Positions 48,731-58,415 of a stretch of DNA of 64,000 nt are shown piece by piece. Positions within the stretch are counted from its first letter, which is position 1. Every line of letters starts with the position of its first letter. Position numbers and translations under genes: made by a program. Source of the stretch: an uncultured Ruminococcus sp. (GTDB lineage: Bacteria > Bacillota > Clostridia > Oscillospirales > Ruminococcaceae); assembly GCA_947627275.1 (NCBI GenBank), contig CANQVK010000009.1, positions 27,742 through 91,741 of the forward strand, written 5' to 3'. Under the pieces are notes generated by a model. The model had not been told where the DNA came from. It saw only the letters and a program-made list of their open reading frames with translations, and did not search any database.

Positions 48731-48763
48731 AAAGGCGAACCCGATAAAAAGGGTTCGCTTTTC
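48731..48763 (+). terminator. Terminator of the dockerin gene
   Basis: GCGAACCCgataaaaaGGGTTCGCTTTT. Confidence 0.85.
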
Positions 48764-48780
48764 TTTATGGGCTATTCATA

Positions 48781-48798
48781 TACTCGCCGCTATTGCAA
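48781..48798. repeat. 18-bp repeat TACTCGCCGCTATTGCAA, copy 1
   Basis: Exact match to 50924-50941. Confidence 0.7.
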
Positions 48799-48944
48799 AA
48801 TGTCCAAAGAATGCTGAACAGAAAATTTGTATGTCAAGGAAGACGACGAAGGCATACTGTCGTATGGCAAGGACGACAACGATGCTATGTGTAAAATATG
48901 CTGTCAGATATGCGTGATTTGCTATAGCGTTTAGTATAAATTAC

Positions 48945-48964
48945 GGACACGGCACGCCGTGTCC
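48945..48964. repeat. Palindrome GGACACGGCACGCCGTGTCC
   Basis: Related copies at 50876-50896 and 10226-10245. Confidence 0.75.
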
Positions 48965-49014
48965 CTACAACAAGAAATAATTATGTCTGCTATCCGCACA
49001 ACTCAGAATACAAA

Positions 49015-50667
49015 TCAAAATATAAAATTAAATACACATTCTCTCGGAGCAGTCTCTGAAACCGAGGACGTTCCTGCTTTTTTATGCACAGCTTTTACCG
49101 ACAGCAAATACAGCGACAGAATATAAATAAGTCCGCCGAAAACTGTGGCGGCGGCTAATGCGGTAATATTTCCGCAGCCGTACCGTCCGCATATATCGGA
49201 AGCAAGATACGCCGCAGCTCCGCATAAAAGTCCCGAATACAGCACAGCGATGAACGGCTTAGGCGAAACGGCAATATTCGCCGCTTTCATATACGTATAA
49301 AGGGACGCCGCCAATATCACTCCATAGCACAATGTGGTAGACGCCGCAGCTCCGTCCGCACCCATGAACGGTATAAGCAGAAGATTTCCGCCAAGCTTAA
49401 CAACAGTTCCCAAAAGCATTATTTTTAAGGGCGCAGCCGTTTTTCCTATGCCTTGCAGCATCGCAAATATCGGGAACGACAGACACAGGCAGACCATTCC
49501 CGGCATCAGCCACCTCAGAGAGCTTATGCAAAGCTGCGCTTCGTCGGTCTGACGCGCAAAAAGAGTATGTAGTATTTCAGGGGACAAAACGCCTATCCCG
49601 ACAGCCGCCGGTACGGAGATCACCGCCGCCGTCAGCAGCGCCTGTACAGTACCCTTGCGAAGTCCCTCTCTGTCCCCCGAAGCCCAGCATGACGCAATAC
49701 AAGGCAAAGCTCCTTTTCCCAGCATATTTGTTACGGACGGCACAAGGTTAAATACCGTCAAAGCGATACCCGAAAACGAACCGTACACAAACTGGGGTAT
49801 CTCGTCCTCCGCAATTCCCACAGGCAGAACGCCTTTATAACCGAAATACGATATACAGCCGATAAGCGTTCCCATGTCGATTATTGCCGTAAGGTTTGTT
49901 ACAACTGCGCTTATACCGACAGGCAGAGCCGTTTTCACCAGTTCACGGCAAATCTCACGGCGCGTCATAAGGAGACTTTCCCCCTCGGTTCTGCGGCGTT
50001 TGGTAAAAAGTCTCATAACAGCAAAAAACATCATCGCTCCAAAGGAGGACAGCGTTACGCCCATAATACCTGCGGCGGCGGCAATAGCGCGAACATCGGT
50101 TATCTCGGGGAAGTACGCCATAATTTCCGTACCGTGACTGCTGACATAGCCGCAAAGCCACAATCCTGCCCCCACCTTGACAAGTCCCTCCGCCGCCTGT
50201 GAAAGAGCCGTAGGGTACATGTTGCTCATTCCCTCGTAGTAACCCCGTTCTACCGCCGTGATACAGCCGAAAAACACAGACGGCGCAATCATGGCGACTG
50301 CAAGGGCAGACTCGGAATTTCCCGAAGAAAGCAGACTGAAAGGCTTGGCAAGAAAAAATATAAGCAGACTGCCGAAAATTCCCACAGCCGAAAAAACGAT
50401 CAGAGCGATACGGCGTATTCGGCGGACGTTTTCATACATGCCCAGCGCAAGACTTTTGGCGACCATAGCGGCTACGGCAGTGGAAAGTCCCGTAACGGCA
50501 AGAGCGTAGACCGGCATAAAAATGCTGTAGGCACAGCTAAAATAGCTCATTCCCACGCCGCCGAGCAGATTTGTGAGAGGTATCTTGAACAACGCCCCCA
50601 GCGCCTTCGCTGCTATGGCGGATACCATAAGAATAACTGATCCCTTAATAAAATTCTGTTTTTTCAA
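49015..50667 (-). CDS. MurJ/SpoVB-like polysaccharide (lipid II) flippase, MOP superfamily
   Basis: Polytopic; KGSVILMVSAIAAKALGALFKIPLTNLLGGVGMSYF. Confidence 0.85.
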   Translation of the reverse strand: MKKQNFIKGSVILMVSAIAAKALGALFKIPLTNLLGGVGMSYFSCAYSIFMPVYALAVTGLSTAVAAMVAKSLALGMYENVRRIRRIALIVFSAVGIFGSLLIFFLAKPFSLLSSGNSESALAVAMIAPSVFFGCITAVERGYYEGMSNMYPTALSQAAEGLVKVGAGLWLCGYVSSHGTEIMAYFPEITDVRAIAAAAGIMGVTLSSFGAMMFFAVMRLFTKRRRTEGESLLMTRREICRELVKTALPVGISAVVTNLTAIIDMGTLIGCISYFGYKGVLPVGIAEDEIPQFVYGSFSGIALTVFNLVPSVTNMLGKGALPCIASCWASGDREGLRKGTVQALLTAAVISVPAAVGIGVLSPEILHTLFARQTDEAQLCISSLRWLMPGMVCLCLSFPIFAMLQGIGKTAAPLKIMLLGTVVKLGGNLLLIPFMGADGAAASTTLCYGVILAASLYTYMKAANIAVSPKPFIAVLYSGLLCGAAAYLASDICGRYGCGNITALAAATVFGGLIYILSLYLLSVKAVHKKAGTSSVSETAPRECVFNFIF

Positions 50668-50875
50668 TGTTTAACTCCTTTTTGTGGCGGTTTGAATCTC
50701 ACCTGTCGGCTCGGTCGGCGCTTCTGACAATATGTCCGAACCAATTATGCTTCTGCAAAACAGGGAGTGTGGGAATGAAAATTTTCGCACTTTTTATAAA
50801 ATATATATTGCAGAATCCTCAAAAATATGTTAGGGGCGAGTATATGTCGTCCTTGTGCTTCTCGAAATTCCGCGC

Positions 50876-50896
50876 GGACACGGCACGCCGTTTCCC
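50876..50896. repeat. Palindrome GGACACGGCACGCCGTTTCCC, copy 2
   Basis: Same family as 48945-48964. Confidence 0.7.
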
Positions 50897-50923
50897 TACA
50901 TTCAGAAAATTTTACTGAATATC

Positions 50924-50941
50924 TACTCGCCGCTATTGCAA
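50924..50941. repeat. 18-bp repeat TACTCGCCGCTATTGCAA, copy 2
   Basis: Exact match to 48781-48798. Confidence 0.7.
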
Positions 50942-51035
50942 TTTTAATGATAATATGCTATAATATAAATTAGCATAAAATGCTTATTGCTTTTTACGAA
51001 AGTTAATATATCTTACAGAAAGGACGATATTTCAG

Positions 51036-52229
51036 ATGGAATATAAATTTTCCGATAAAGTCAGCGGACTGAAAGCTTCTGCGATCAGAGAGATACTGAA
51101 ATTCACTTCCGTTCCGGGAGTTATCTCATTTGCGGCAGGAAATCCTGCTCCCGAAGCGTTCCCCACAGAGCGTATCGCCGAAATATCCGCCGAGCTGCTG
51201 CGCGACGACCCTATACTCGCACTCCAATACAATATCACAGAGGGCTATACGCCGCTTCGTGAATTTCTGAAAGGCTGGCTTGCAGAAAAAAACTGCTTCC
51301 ACAAGGAATTTGACGATCTGATAGTTACATCTGGCGGTCAGCAGGCGAACGAGCTTTCCTGCAAAGTCCTGCTCAACGAGGGCGACACGCTTCTCTGCGA
51401 ATCACCGAGCTTTATCGGCTCGCTCAACGCATTCCGTTCCTACAACGTCAACCTTGTGGGCGTAGAAATGGACGAGGACGGCATAAACCTCGAAAAACTC
51501 GAGCATGCGCTGAAAACTCAGCCCAACGTCAAGATACTCTACCTTATCCCGAATTTCCAGAACCCTACGGGACGCACTATGTCCCTTGAAAAGCGCAAGG
51601 CTGTCTATGAACTTGCCTGCCGCTACGACTTCATTATTCTGGAGGACGACCCATACGGCGAACTTCGCTTTGCAGGGGAAAACGTTCCCTCCGTCAAGAG
51701 CTTCGATACCGAGGGACGTGTGATCTACTCATCGACATTCTCAAAGCTTATCTCATCAGGCTTCAGAACGGGCTTTGTTTCCGCTCCCGCGCCGATAATC
51801 CAGAAGATAGTTGTGTGCAAGCAGGTCTCGGACGTTCATTCCAACATATGGGCTCAGGTCGTCTCACACCGCTTTATGACGACTGTTGACCGTGAGGCGC
51901 ACTTCAAAAGGCTTCGCGACATTTACCGCAAAAAAAGCGAGCTGATGTGCGGATATATCGACAATGAATTTTCCGACAAAATATCCTACGTCAAGCCGGA
52001 GGGCGGTCTTTTCGTATGGTGTACCCTCCCCGAGGACTGCGATATGAACGCTTTCTGCCAAAAAGCGGTACAGGAATACAAGGTGGCTGTCGTTCCCGGA
52101 AACTCGTTCAGCATAGACGAAAACGAAGTCAGCCATTCGTTCCGCCTCAACTACTCCACCCCCACAAACGACCAGATCGAAAAGGGTATGGAAATACTTG
52201 CGAAAATGACTAAGGATATTCTTGATTAA
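51036..52229 (+). CDS. PLP-dependent aminotransferase (fold type I, 2-aminoadipate/MocR-like)
   Basis: LQYNITEGYTPLREFLKGWL, YLIPNFQNPTGRTMSLEKR, IYSSTFSKLISSGFRTGFV. Confidence 0.9.
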   Translation: MEYKFSDKVSGLKASAIREILKFTSVPGVISFAAGNPAPEAFPTERIAEISAELLRDDPILALQYNITEGYTPLREFLKGWLAEKNCFHKEFDDLIVTSGGQQANELSCKVLLNEGDTLLCESPSFIGSLNAFRSYNVNLVGVEMDEDGINLEKLEHALKTQPNVKILYLIPNFQNPTGRTMSLEKRKAVYELACRYDFIILEDDPYGELRFAGENVPSVKSFDTEGRVIYSSTFSKLISSGFRTGFVSAPAPIIQKIVVCKQVSDVHSNIWAQVVSHRFMTTVDREAHFKRLRDIYRKKSELMCGYIDNEFSDKISYVKPEGGLFVWCTLPEDCDMNAFCQKAVQEYKVAVVPGNSFSIDENEVSHSFRLNYSTPTNDQIEKGMEILAKMTKDILD

Positions 52230-52271
52230 CTGATTTATCCAAATAAAATAAAACTGAAAGGAATAAAAAAT

Positions 52272-52787
52272 ATGGCTCTTAACGATAGATACCCGGTTAC
52301 ACAGAAATACCTGATGACAAGAAATCAGGCGCTCAATTTCCCCATTGACTTTTTCAAGGGAAACTTTAAAAAGAACGATGTTTACGGCATCGTTATCGAC
52401 ATTCCAATGCCCGGCAACATACTTACTTCTATGGTCTGCTTCATCAACGGCGCCGCTAACCTCTATTTCAACAACGGCAACGAATACACCGGAGCTTCTC
52501 AGAGATACAGAAATCTCGTTCAGGCGGCTCACAACCTTGTCGCAAGCTCAAATTATCTGCTTCCCAAATGCGAAAAGACTACGCAGTTCGATCTTCCGCG
52601 AGGCAGAGCGCATAACGTTTTCCTCCTTACAAGGGGCGGCGTTTATAAGGCTGTTTTCGCTCCCGGCGTTATCCCCGAGGACGAACCCGAAAAACGCACG
52701 ATCTACATTCTTTATCAAAAGGTTCTCGCAGAGCTGAGAAACTGCCAGCTTAAGGACGAAGCCGAAAGAAGAAAAGGCGATCAGTAA
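52272..52787 (+). CDS. Conserved hypothetical protein (171 aa)
   Basis: Coding ORF in a tight array upstream of trpS. Confidence 0.7.
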   Translation: MALNDRYPVTQKYLMTRNQALNFPIDFFKGNFKKNDVYGIVIDIPMPGNILTSMVCFINGAANLYFNNGNEYTGASQRYRNLVQAAHNLVASSNYLLPKCEKTTQFDLPRGRAHNVFLLTRGGVYKAVFAPGVIPEDEPEKRTIYILYQKVLAELRNCQLKDEAERRKGDQ

Positions 52788-52801
52788 GGAGCGTTCAGCC
52801 A

Positions 52802-53797
52802 ATGGAAGATAAAAAGCTTATTTTTAGCGGAATACAGCCGACCGGCACATTTACCCTCGGCAATTACATCGGAGCTGTCCGCAACTGGGGTCCTTTGCAG
52901 GACGATTACAACTGCATTTACTGCGTTGTGGACATGCACGCTATAACAGTGCGTCAGGAGCCTGCAAAGCTGAGACAGAACACTCTCAACTCCTACGCTC
53001 TGCTTATGGCATGTGGAATTGATGTGGAAAAATCGATCCTCTTTATACAAAGCCACGTAAAGACCCATGCGGAGCTTAACTGGATACTCTGCTGCAACAC
53101 GCAGTTCGGCGAACTCAGCCGCATGACGCAGTTCAAGGACAAGAGCAAAAAGCACCCCGACGATATTAATGCCGGACTTTTTACCTACCCCTCCCTTATG
53201 GCGGCGGATATTTTAGCATATAACGCAGATCTTGTCCCCGTAGGAGTTGACCAGAAACAGCATCTGGAGCTTGCAAGAAATATCGCTCAGCGTTTCAATC
53301 AGCGATACGGCGATTTCTTCACCGTTCCCGAGCCTTATATCGCCGAGGTGGGCGCAAAGGTAATGTCTTTGCAGGAACCGTCCAAAAAGATGTCAAAGTC
53401 CGACGATAATCCCAATGCGGTCATTCTCATTCTTGACGACAAGGATACTATCATCCGCAAATTTAAAAGAGCTGTCACCGACAGCGAAGCGGAAGTCGTA
53501 TACCGCGAGGGCAAGGACGGAATAAATAACCTTATGACCATTTACTCCAGTGTTACGGGAAAGGACTTCAAGTCTATCGAAGCTGAATTTGCAGGCAAGG
53601 GTTACGGCGATTTCAAGCTCGCCGTAGGAGAAGCCGTTGCCGACCATTTAGAACCTGTACGTACTGAGTTCGCACGTCTTATACAGGATAAAGCGTACCT
53701 CAAGGAATGCTACACGGCAGGTGCGGAAAAGGCTCTGCGCTATTCTCAGAGAACTCTGAACAAGGTGTACAGAAAAGTCGGCTTCGTTGACCGATGA
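52802..53797 (+). CDS. trpS: Tryptophanyl-tRNA synthetase
   Basis: SGIQPTGTFTLGNYIGAVRNW; KKMSKSDDNPN. Confidence 0.97.
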   Translation: MEDKKLIFSGIQPTGTFTLGNYIGAVRNWGPLQDDYNCIYCVVDMHAITVRQEPAKLRQNTLNSYALLMACGIDVEKSILFIQSHVKTHAELNWILCCNTQFGELSRMTQFKDKSKKHPDDINAGLFTYPSLMAADILAYNADLVPVGVDQKQHLELARNIAQRFNQRYGDFFTVPEPYIAEVGAKVMSLQEPSKKMSKSDDNPNAVILILDDKDTIIRKFKRAVTDSEAEVVYREGKDGINNLMTIYSSVTGKDFKSIEAEFAGKGYGDFKLAVGEAVADHLEPVRTEFARLIQDKAYLKECYTAGAEKALRYSQRTLNKVYRKVGFVDR

Positions 53798-53942
53798 GCC
53801 GCATTGCCTGAAAAGCCTGTTTCTCGTTAATATACACAAATACTAACACAATAACTATGTTTATTACACAATTAATACGAAATTTAAAAAATAACTTGCT
53901 TTTTTCGGCAATATATTGTATTATTAAGGAAGTGCTTTTTCT

Positions 53943-54761
53943 ATGGTTGAATATCGGCAGAAGGATAAATATTCCATCGAAGATCTGCGTGACATCGTTC
54001 GGCTTCTCCGTTCCGAGGGCGGCTGTCCATGGGACAGAGAACAGACCCATGAGTCCATCAGAAGCGACTTTTTGGAGGAGACATGCGAAGTCCTTGAAGC
54101 TATCGACCTGAAAGATACCGACCTTCTCCGCGAGGAGCTTGGCGACGTTCTTTTACAGGTGGTTTTCCACAGCCGTATCGAGGAAGAACAGAACCGCTTC
54201 TCTTTCGACGAAGTGTGCGATGAGGTGTGCAAAAAGCTCATCATCCGTCATCCTCATGTTTTCGGCGAAGTTAAGGCGGATACTTCGGACGAAGTACTGA
54301 AGAACTGGGATTCCATAAAAATGAAAACAAAGGGGCAGGAAACCTATACCGATACTCTTACGAGCGTTGCAGGAACTCTCCCTGCGCTTATGAGAGCGCA
54401 GAAGGTGGGAAAACGCGCAATGCGCGCCGGTATGGACTTCCGCTGTGCCGATGACGCTATAGCCTGTATAGCCGCTGAAAAGGAGGAACTCGACAGAGCT
54501 GTTGCTTCGGGTAACAGCGCAGATGTTGCCGAGGAGCTTGGCGATCTTCTTTTCTCCTGCGTAAACGCCGCTCGTCACCTCGGTATAGACGCCGAACAGG
54601 CTCTGAAAACTTCTACAGATAAATTCATAAAACGTTTTTCCGTAACGGAGGAACTGGTGAAAAAAGAATCTCTCGATATGAAAGATCTACCTATCGAACA
54701 GCTTGATATTTACTGGGATAAGGCTAAAAATATAATTATGGAGGAAATCAAAAATGACTAA
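53943..54761 (+). CDS. mazG: Nucleoside triphosphate pyrophosphohydrolase MazG
   Basis: GGCPWDREQTHESIRSDFLEETCEVLEAID; EELGDVLLQVVFH. Confidence 0.95.
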   Translation: MVEYRQKDKYSIEDLRDIVRLLRSEGGCPWDREQTHESIRSDFLEETCEVLEAIDLKDTDLLREELGDVLLQVVFHSRIEEEQNRFSFDEVCDEVCKKLIIRHPHVFGEVKADTSDEVLKNWDSIKMKTKGQETYTDTLTSVAGTLPALMRAQKVGKRAMRAGMDFRCADDAIACIAAEKEELDRAVASGNSADVAEELGDLLFSCVNAARHLGIDAEQALKTSTDKFIKRFSVTEELVKKESLDMKDLPIEQLDIYWDKAKNIIMEEIKND

Positions 54762-55029
54762 AACCGAACTCATCGCTCACATTGCAGATAAAGCTAACTG
54801 CACAAAGAAAGACGCCGCATCTGCTCTGGACGCTACAATAGCTGTTATCTCCGAGGCTCTCATAAACGGCGAAAAAGTTTCCGTAACAGGCTTCGGCACA
54901 TTTGAAATTCGCGAAAGAGGCGAAAAGACCTGCATCAACCCCAGAACCAAGGAAAAAATGGTTTGCCCTCCCAGCAAGGCTCCTGCTTTCAAGCCCGGAA
55001 AAACTCTTAAAGAGGCTGTAAACAAGTAA
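54754..55029 (+). CDS. HU-family DNA-binding protein
   Basis: MTKTELIAHIADKANCTKKDA...GFGTFEIRERGEKTCINPRTKE. Confidence 0.96.
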   Translation: MTKTELIAHIADKANCTKKDAASALDATIAVISEALINGEKVSVTGFGTFEIRERGEKTCINPRTKEKMVCPPSKAPAFKPGKTLKEAVNK

Positions 55030-55111
55030 AAACAGCATTTTCAGTATAAAATTATGGGGCAGGTTTATCCTGTCCCATTTTGTTTTATATTTGATTTGAA
55101 AGGAAAAATAT

Positions 55112-55354
55112 ATGCGTTTGGATAAATATTTAAAAGTCACAAGACTTATAAAACGCCGCACCGTTGCAAACGACGCATGCGATGCGGAAAAAATCAGCGT
55201 GAACGGAAAAATCGCCCGAGCCTCCTATGATGTCAAGGTAGGCGATATTATCGAAATAAATATGGGCGCACATCCCCTTAAAGTTAAGGTACTCAACGTC
55301 ACCGAGTACGCCACAAAGGAAAACGCTGCCGATAACTACACTGTTGTAGAATAA
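55112..55354 (+). CDS. S4-domain RNA-binding protein (RqcP/YabO-like)
   Basis: MRLDKYLKVTRLIKRRTVANDACDAEKISVNGKIARAS. Confidence 0.92.
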   Translation: MRLDKYLKVTRLIKRRTVANDACDAEKISVNGKIARASYDVKVGDIIEINMGAHPLKVKVLNVTEYATKENAADNYTVVE

Positions 55355-55361
55355 AACAGCA

Positions 55362-55528
55362 TAACGTCGGGATTCCAAAGGGACGGTGTCCCTTTGGCGG
55401 AATCCGGAGGCAGCGCCTCTGGTGGAGTGTGGGGCAAAGCGTTAAGCGCTCCGCAAAGGGTGAATTTCAAAACAGTCCTGCGCACTGTTTTGAAAGAGGG
55501 AACGCCCTGCAAGAGAGGGCGTTCCCTT
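55362..55528 (+). repeat. Six-hairpin palindromic repeat element, copy C (hairpin 3 deleted)
   Basis: Matches copy B with collapse of TGTGGGACAGAGTCCCACA to TGTGGGGCAA. Confidence 0.92.
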
Positions 55529-55641
55529 AGTAAAATATAAAATTGCTCTTTTAGAACGTAGGACGAAGGCGATCTGTCGCCCGTCAAGGACGATAACACT
55601 GCTGCGAATTTTCTTCGTTACACTTCGTTGATTTTCAAGTT

Positions 55642-55688
55642 AAAATCCCGTCAAAGCCACGATTTACGCAGCTATGACGGGATTTTTT
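55642..55688. terminator. Bidirectional terminator between convergent genes
   Basis: AAAATCCCGTCA...TGACGGGATTTTTT. Confidence 0.85.
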
Positions 55689-55698
55689 AAAGTCCTTT

Positions 55699-56655
55699 TT
55701 ATTTTGTATTATGAATATCCCAGCGGAAATTCGCAAGCTTCATTGCCTTGGTATTATCGATCATATTGTTGTTTTCAAGCTTGCTCATATCAAGATAGCG
55801 GTAATTGGTTTTTTCTTCCTTGTTTCCGCCGAAAATGCCCTTTATCTTTGACAAAGCGCCGCCGCCCGACTTTTGAAGCACCGTACCGAGCGAATGATTC
55901 TCACGCATGAATGATATAATGTCCGCCGCCGTGGTAAGCAGCTTGTCGCTGACATTATAAATGCCCGCATACTGCATATCGTCGGCATTCTTAACAAAGC
56001 ACAGAATAAAGTCCACCAAATTATGAACGCAGCAGAACTGGAAACCGTACTGCCCCTTGCCTGAAACGAACTTTGTACCGTCCTTCGGGTCGGTTATCTT
56101 TGAAACAAGATTGTCAATAAAGTTAAAAGTATATACAGGAGATACCCGAGTAACACATACCATAATATTCTTGTGGTGCTGCATCTCGGAGATCAGAGCC
56201 TTTTCGGACTCATACTTCATAATAGCGTAGTTTGAGGTAGTTTTTATATCAGCGTCCTCACGTATAGGCTCACGGGTTTTCGGAAAATCATACACCTTAT
56301 CCGTGCTTACCAGTATGACCTTCTCCACGCTTTCGGTGGTCATTGCGTAACGGTAAATAAATTTGTCGCACTGTTTTGACTCGCTGATCTCCTTATCGGT
56401 AACTATCGGTCCGAGATCGTTATCAACGGTGCAAGCGGCATGAATCATAACGTTTATCTCGTACTTCTCAAAAATATCGGCATAAGTATTTTTATCCGAG
56501 GGTCTGCACTGCACGAAAGTATAATTGAGCTTGCCCTCATTATACATACCTGCCTCAACATCGGCAGCGATAACAGCATAGCCCTTTTTGAGCAACCCCG
56601 AACAGATATGTTGACCGATAAGTCCGCATCCGCCGGTTACAAGAACTGTTTTCAA
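55699..56655 (-). CDS. NAD-dependent epimerase/dehydratase (extended SDR), probable TTG start
   Basis: TVLVTGGCGLIGQHICSGL; AAGGAGG 7 nt upstream of TTG. Confidence 0.85.
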   Translation of the reverse strand: MKTVLVTGGCGLIGQHICSGLLKKGYAVIAADVEAGMYNEGKLNYTFVQCRPSDKNTYADIFEKYEINVMIHAACTVDNDLGPIVTDKEISESKQCDKFIYRYAMTTESVEKVILVSTDKVYDFPKTREPIREDADIKTTSNYAIMKYESEKALISEMQHHKNIMVCVTRVSPVYTFNFIDNLVSKITDPKDGTKFVSGKGQYGFQFCCVHNLVDFILCFVKNADDMQYAGIYNVSDKLLTTAADIISFMRENHSLGTVLQKSGGGALSKIKGIFGGNKEEKTNYRYLDMSKLENNNMIDNTKAMKLANFRWDIHNTK

Positions 56656-56688
56656 TTCACACCCTCCTTTCATTATCAAAAAAATATA

Positions 56689-58089
56689 TCATTCGGCAGC
56701 ATGGGCAGAATTTGCCTCCTCCAGCATTGCGTCGAGAGCCGCGTAAACAGCTTCGTAAGTCTCGTTCCACGGAGTACCCCTTGCCGAATTTCTGAGGTTA
56801 GTGTCAAGCAATGTGCCGCAATCCGTAGATACGCCCGTTGAAAGGTCAAGGAACGGATTTTCGTCCGCAAGCTCCTGCATACTGTGCTGCATTTCAACCA
56901 TTTCCTGAGTCCAGCCGTAATCGTCAAGGAACTGCTGATCCGCAACCTCCTTTGTAGGCTCGTCAAGCAGAGCAAATCGCTTGCAGTCGAGGAAACGCGC
57001 AACGCCCTCGGGATTCTGTCCGCCCTTTATCATGCAATAGGACTCCATGCCTACAGGGACATAATACTCGTCTGCATCAGGATCTTTCGGCATGGGAACA
57101 AAAAATGCGTCCTCGCCGAATTTCTCTTTCCACTTTGACTCCTCTTTATAGAACTCATACAGCCCCACAGGGTAGAACAGCAGCTTGCCCTCGCCGATAT
57201 ACTCGGGGTGCGCCGTCCAGCCGTAATCGCCTACACCGATAGCGATACTGCCTGTTGAATAGAGGTCATACATGAAATTCTGCACTCTTTCCATTGCAGG
57301 GTCACTGATGTTGCTGACAAGCTTTCCGTCCTCTATTTCAACGGCAGGAACGCCCGTAGTCGCTATAAGCGCAAATTCGTACCACCAGCCGTCAATGCCG
57401 TATTTCTCGTTATCTACATTTACAAAGTTCTGAAGCATTTCATGGAAAGCGTCCCACGTCCATTCGCCGTTCTCGAAAAGCTCGGCAGGGTCGGGCAGCC
57501 CCGCCTCCTGAACAGTCTTTTTATTGTAAACGCATGCCACCTTGTCGCCTGTTGTCTGAAGAACTGCGCAGTAATGCTTGCCGTCCCAGAGCAGGCTGTC
57601 GTTTACTTCCTGTACATCTTCCCAAAGAGGCGAACTGAAGTCGATATAGTCGTCAACGGGAACAAACATTCCCCTGATAGCGCCCTTCGGGAAAGCGTCC
57701 ATATTTCCGCCGTAGAAAAAGTCAACGCCGTCGCCGCTGTTTATCATTTCGGCAAGCTTTTCGTAACGGTCGGCATAAGTACACTGAATAAATTCAATAT
57801 TTCCGCCGTACTTTTCCTCAAAGGCAACAAGCTCCGTGGGTTTGTTTTTTCCCGAAGCGTCAGGATTTATGTCCCAGTCGGAAAGCCATTTTATCGTTTT
57901 GTTTTCAAGCTCCTCCGAGGGCAGCAGATCGGTGTTCATTACATTTTCTTTGATCTTATTGCGGACATCGGCTGTAACGTCAACATCGGCATACGGATTT
58001 GAGGACTCTTCCTTGCCGCCGCAGGCAGTCATTGAGAGGACAGACGCCAGAGCAAGAAATGAAGCTAAAAATGCCTTTGTTTTTTTCAT
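56689..58089 (-). CDS. ABC-type extracellular solute-binding lipoprotein
   Basis: Lipobox SMTACGGKEES; IKWLSDWDINPDASGKNKPTELVAFEEKYGG. Confidence 0.87.
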   Translation of the reverse strand: MKKTKAFLASFLALASVLSMTACGGKEESSNPYADVDVTADVRNKIKENVMNTDLLPSEELENKTIKWLSDWDINPDASGKNKPTELVAFEEKYGGNIEFIQCTYADRYEKLAEMINSGDGVDFFYGGNMDAFPKGAIRGMFVPVDDYIDFSSPLWEDVQEVNDSLLWDGKHYCAVLQTTGDKVACVYNKKTVQEAGLPDPAELFENGEWTWDAFHEMLQNFVNVDNEKYGIDGWWYEFALIATTGVPAVEIEDGKLVSNISDPAMERVQNFMYDLYSTGSIAIGVGDYGWTAHPEYIGEGKLLFYPVGLYEFYKEESKWKEKFGEDAFFVPMPKDPDADEYYVPVGMESYCMIKGGQNPEGVARFLDCKRFALLDEPTKEVADQQFLDDYGWTQEMVEMQHSMQELADENPFLDLSTGVSTDCGTLLDTNLRNSARGTPWNETYEAVYAALDAMLEEANSAHAAE

Positions 58090-58109
58090 TGTCAAACTCC
58101 CTTTGTAAT

Positions 58110-58265
58110 AGATCTCCTCGGAAACTACCATATACCGCCTGCCATAGTCTTTTAGCGATATGCGTCGTTTTCCTCCTGTGAGGGCGTAAGTCCGCCGTTG
58201 TCGTCATCATAGCTTATCACTAAAATCTTTCGGCAAACGGCACACGTTAGTTTCCGAGGAGGTCT
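58110..58265. mobile_element. MITE-like element, copy 2 (about 156 bp)
   Basis: TIR AGAtCTCCTCGGAAACTA / TAGTTTCCGAGGAGGTCT (17/18 match). Confidence 0.55.
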
Positions 58266-58415
58266 GATATATTTCTACAATCTCAATGAACATTATCCAT
58301 ATAATATATTATAACATTTTTGACAGTCCAATGTCAATAGTAATTTTCAATAATACAATAGGTGAAATCAGGGAAAAATTTTTCTGTCTGGTATACTCGC
58401 ATCTAATGCAAAGCG

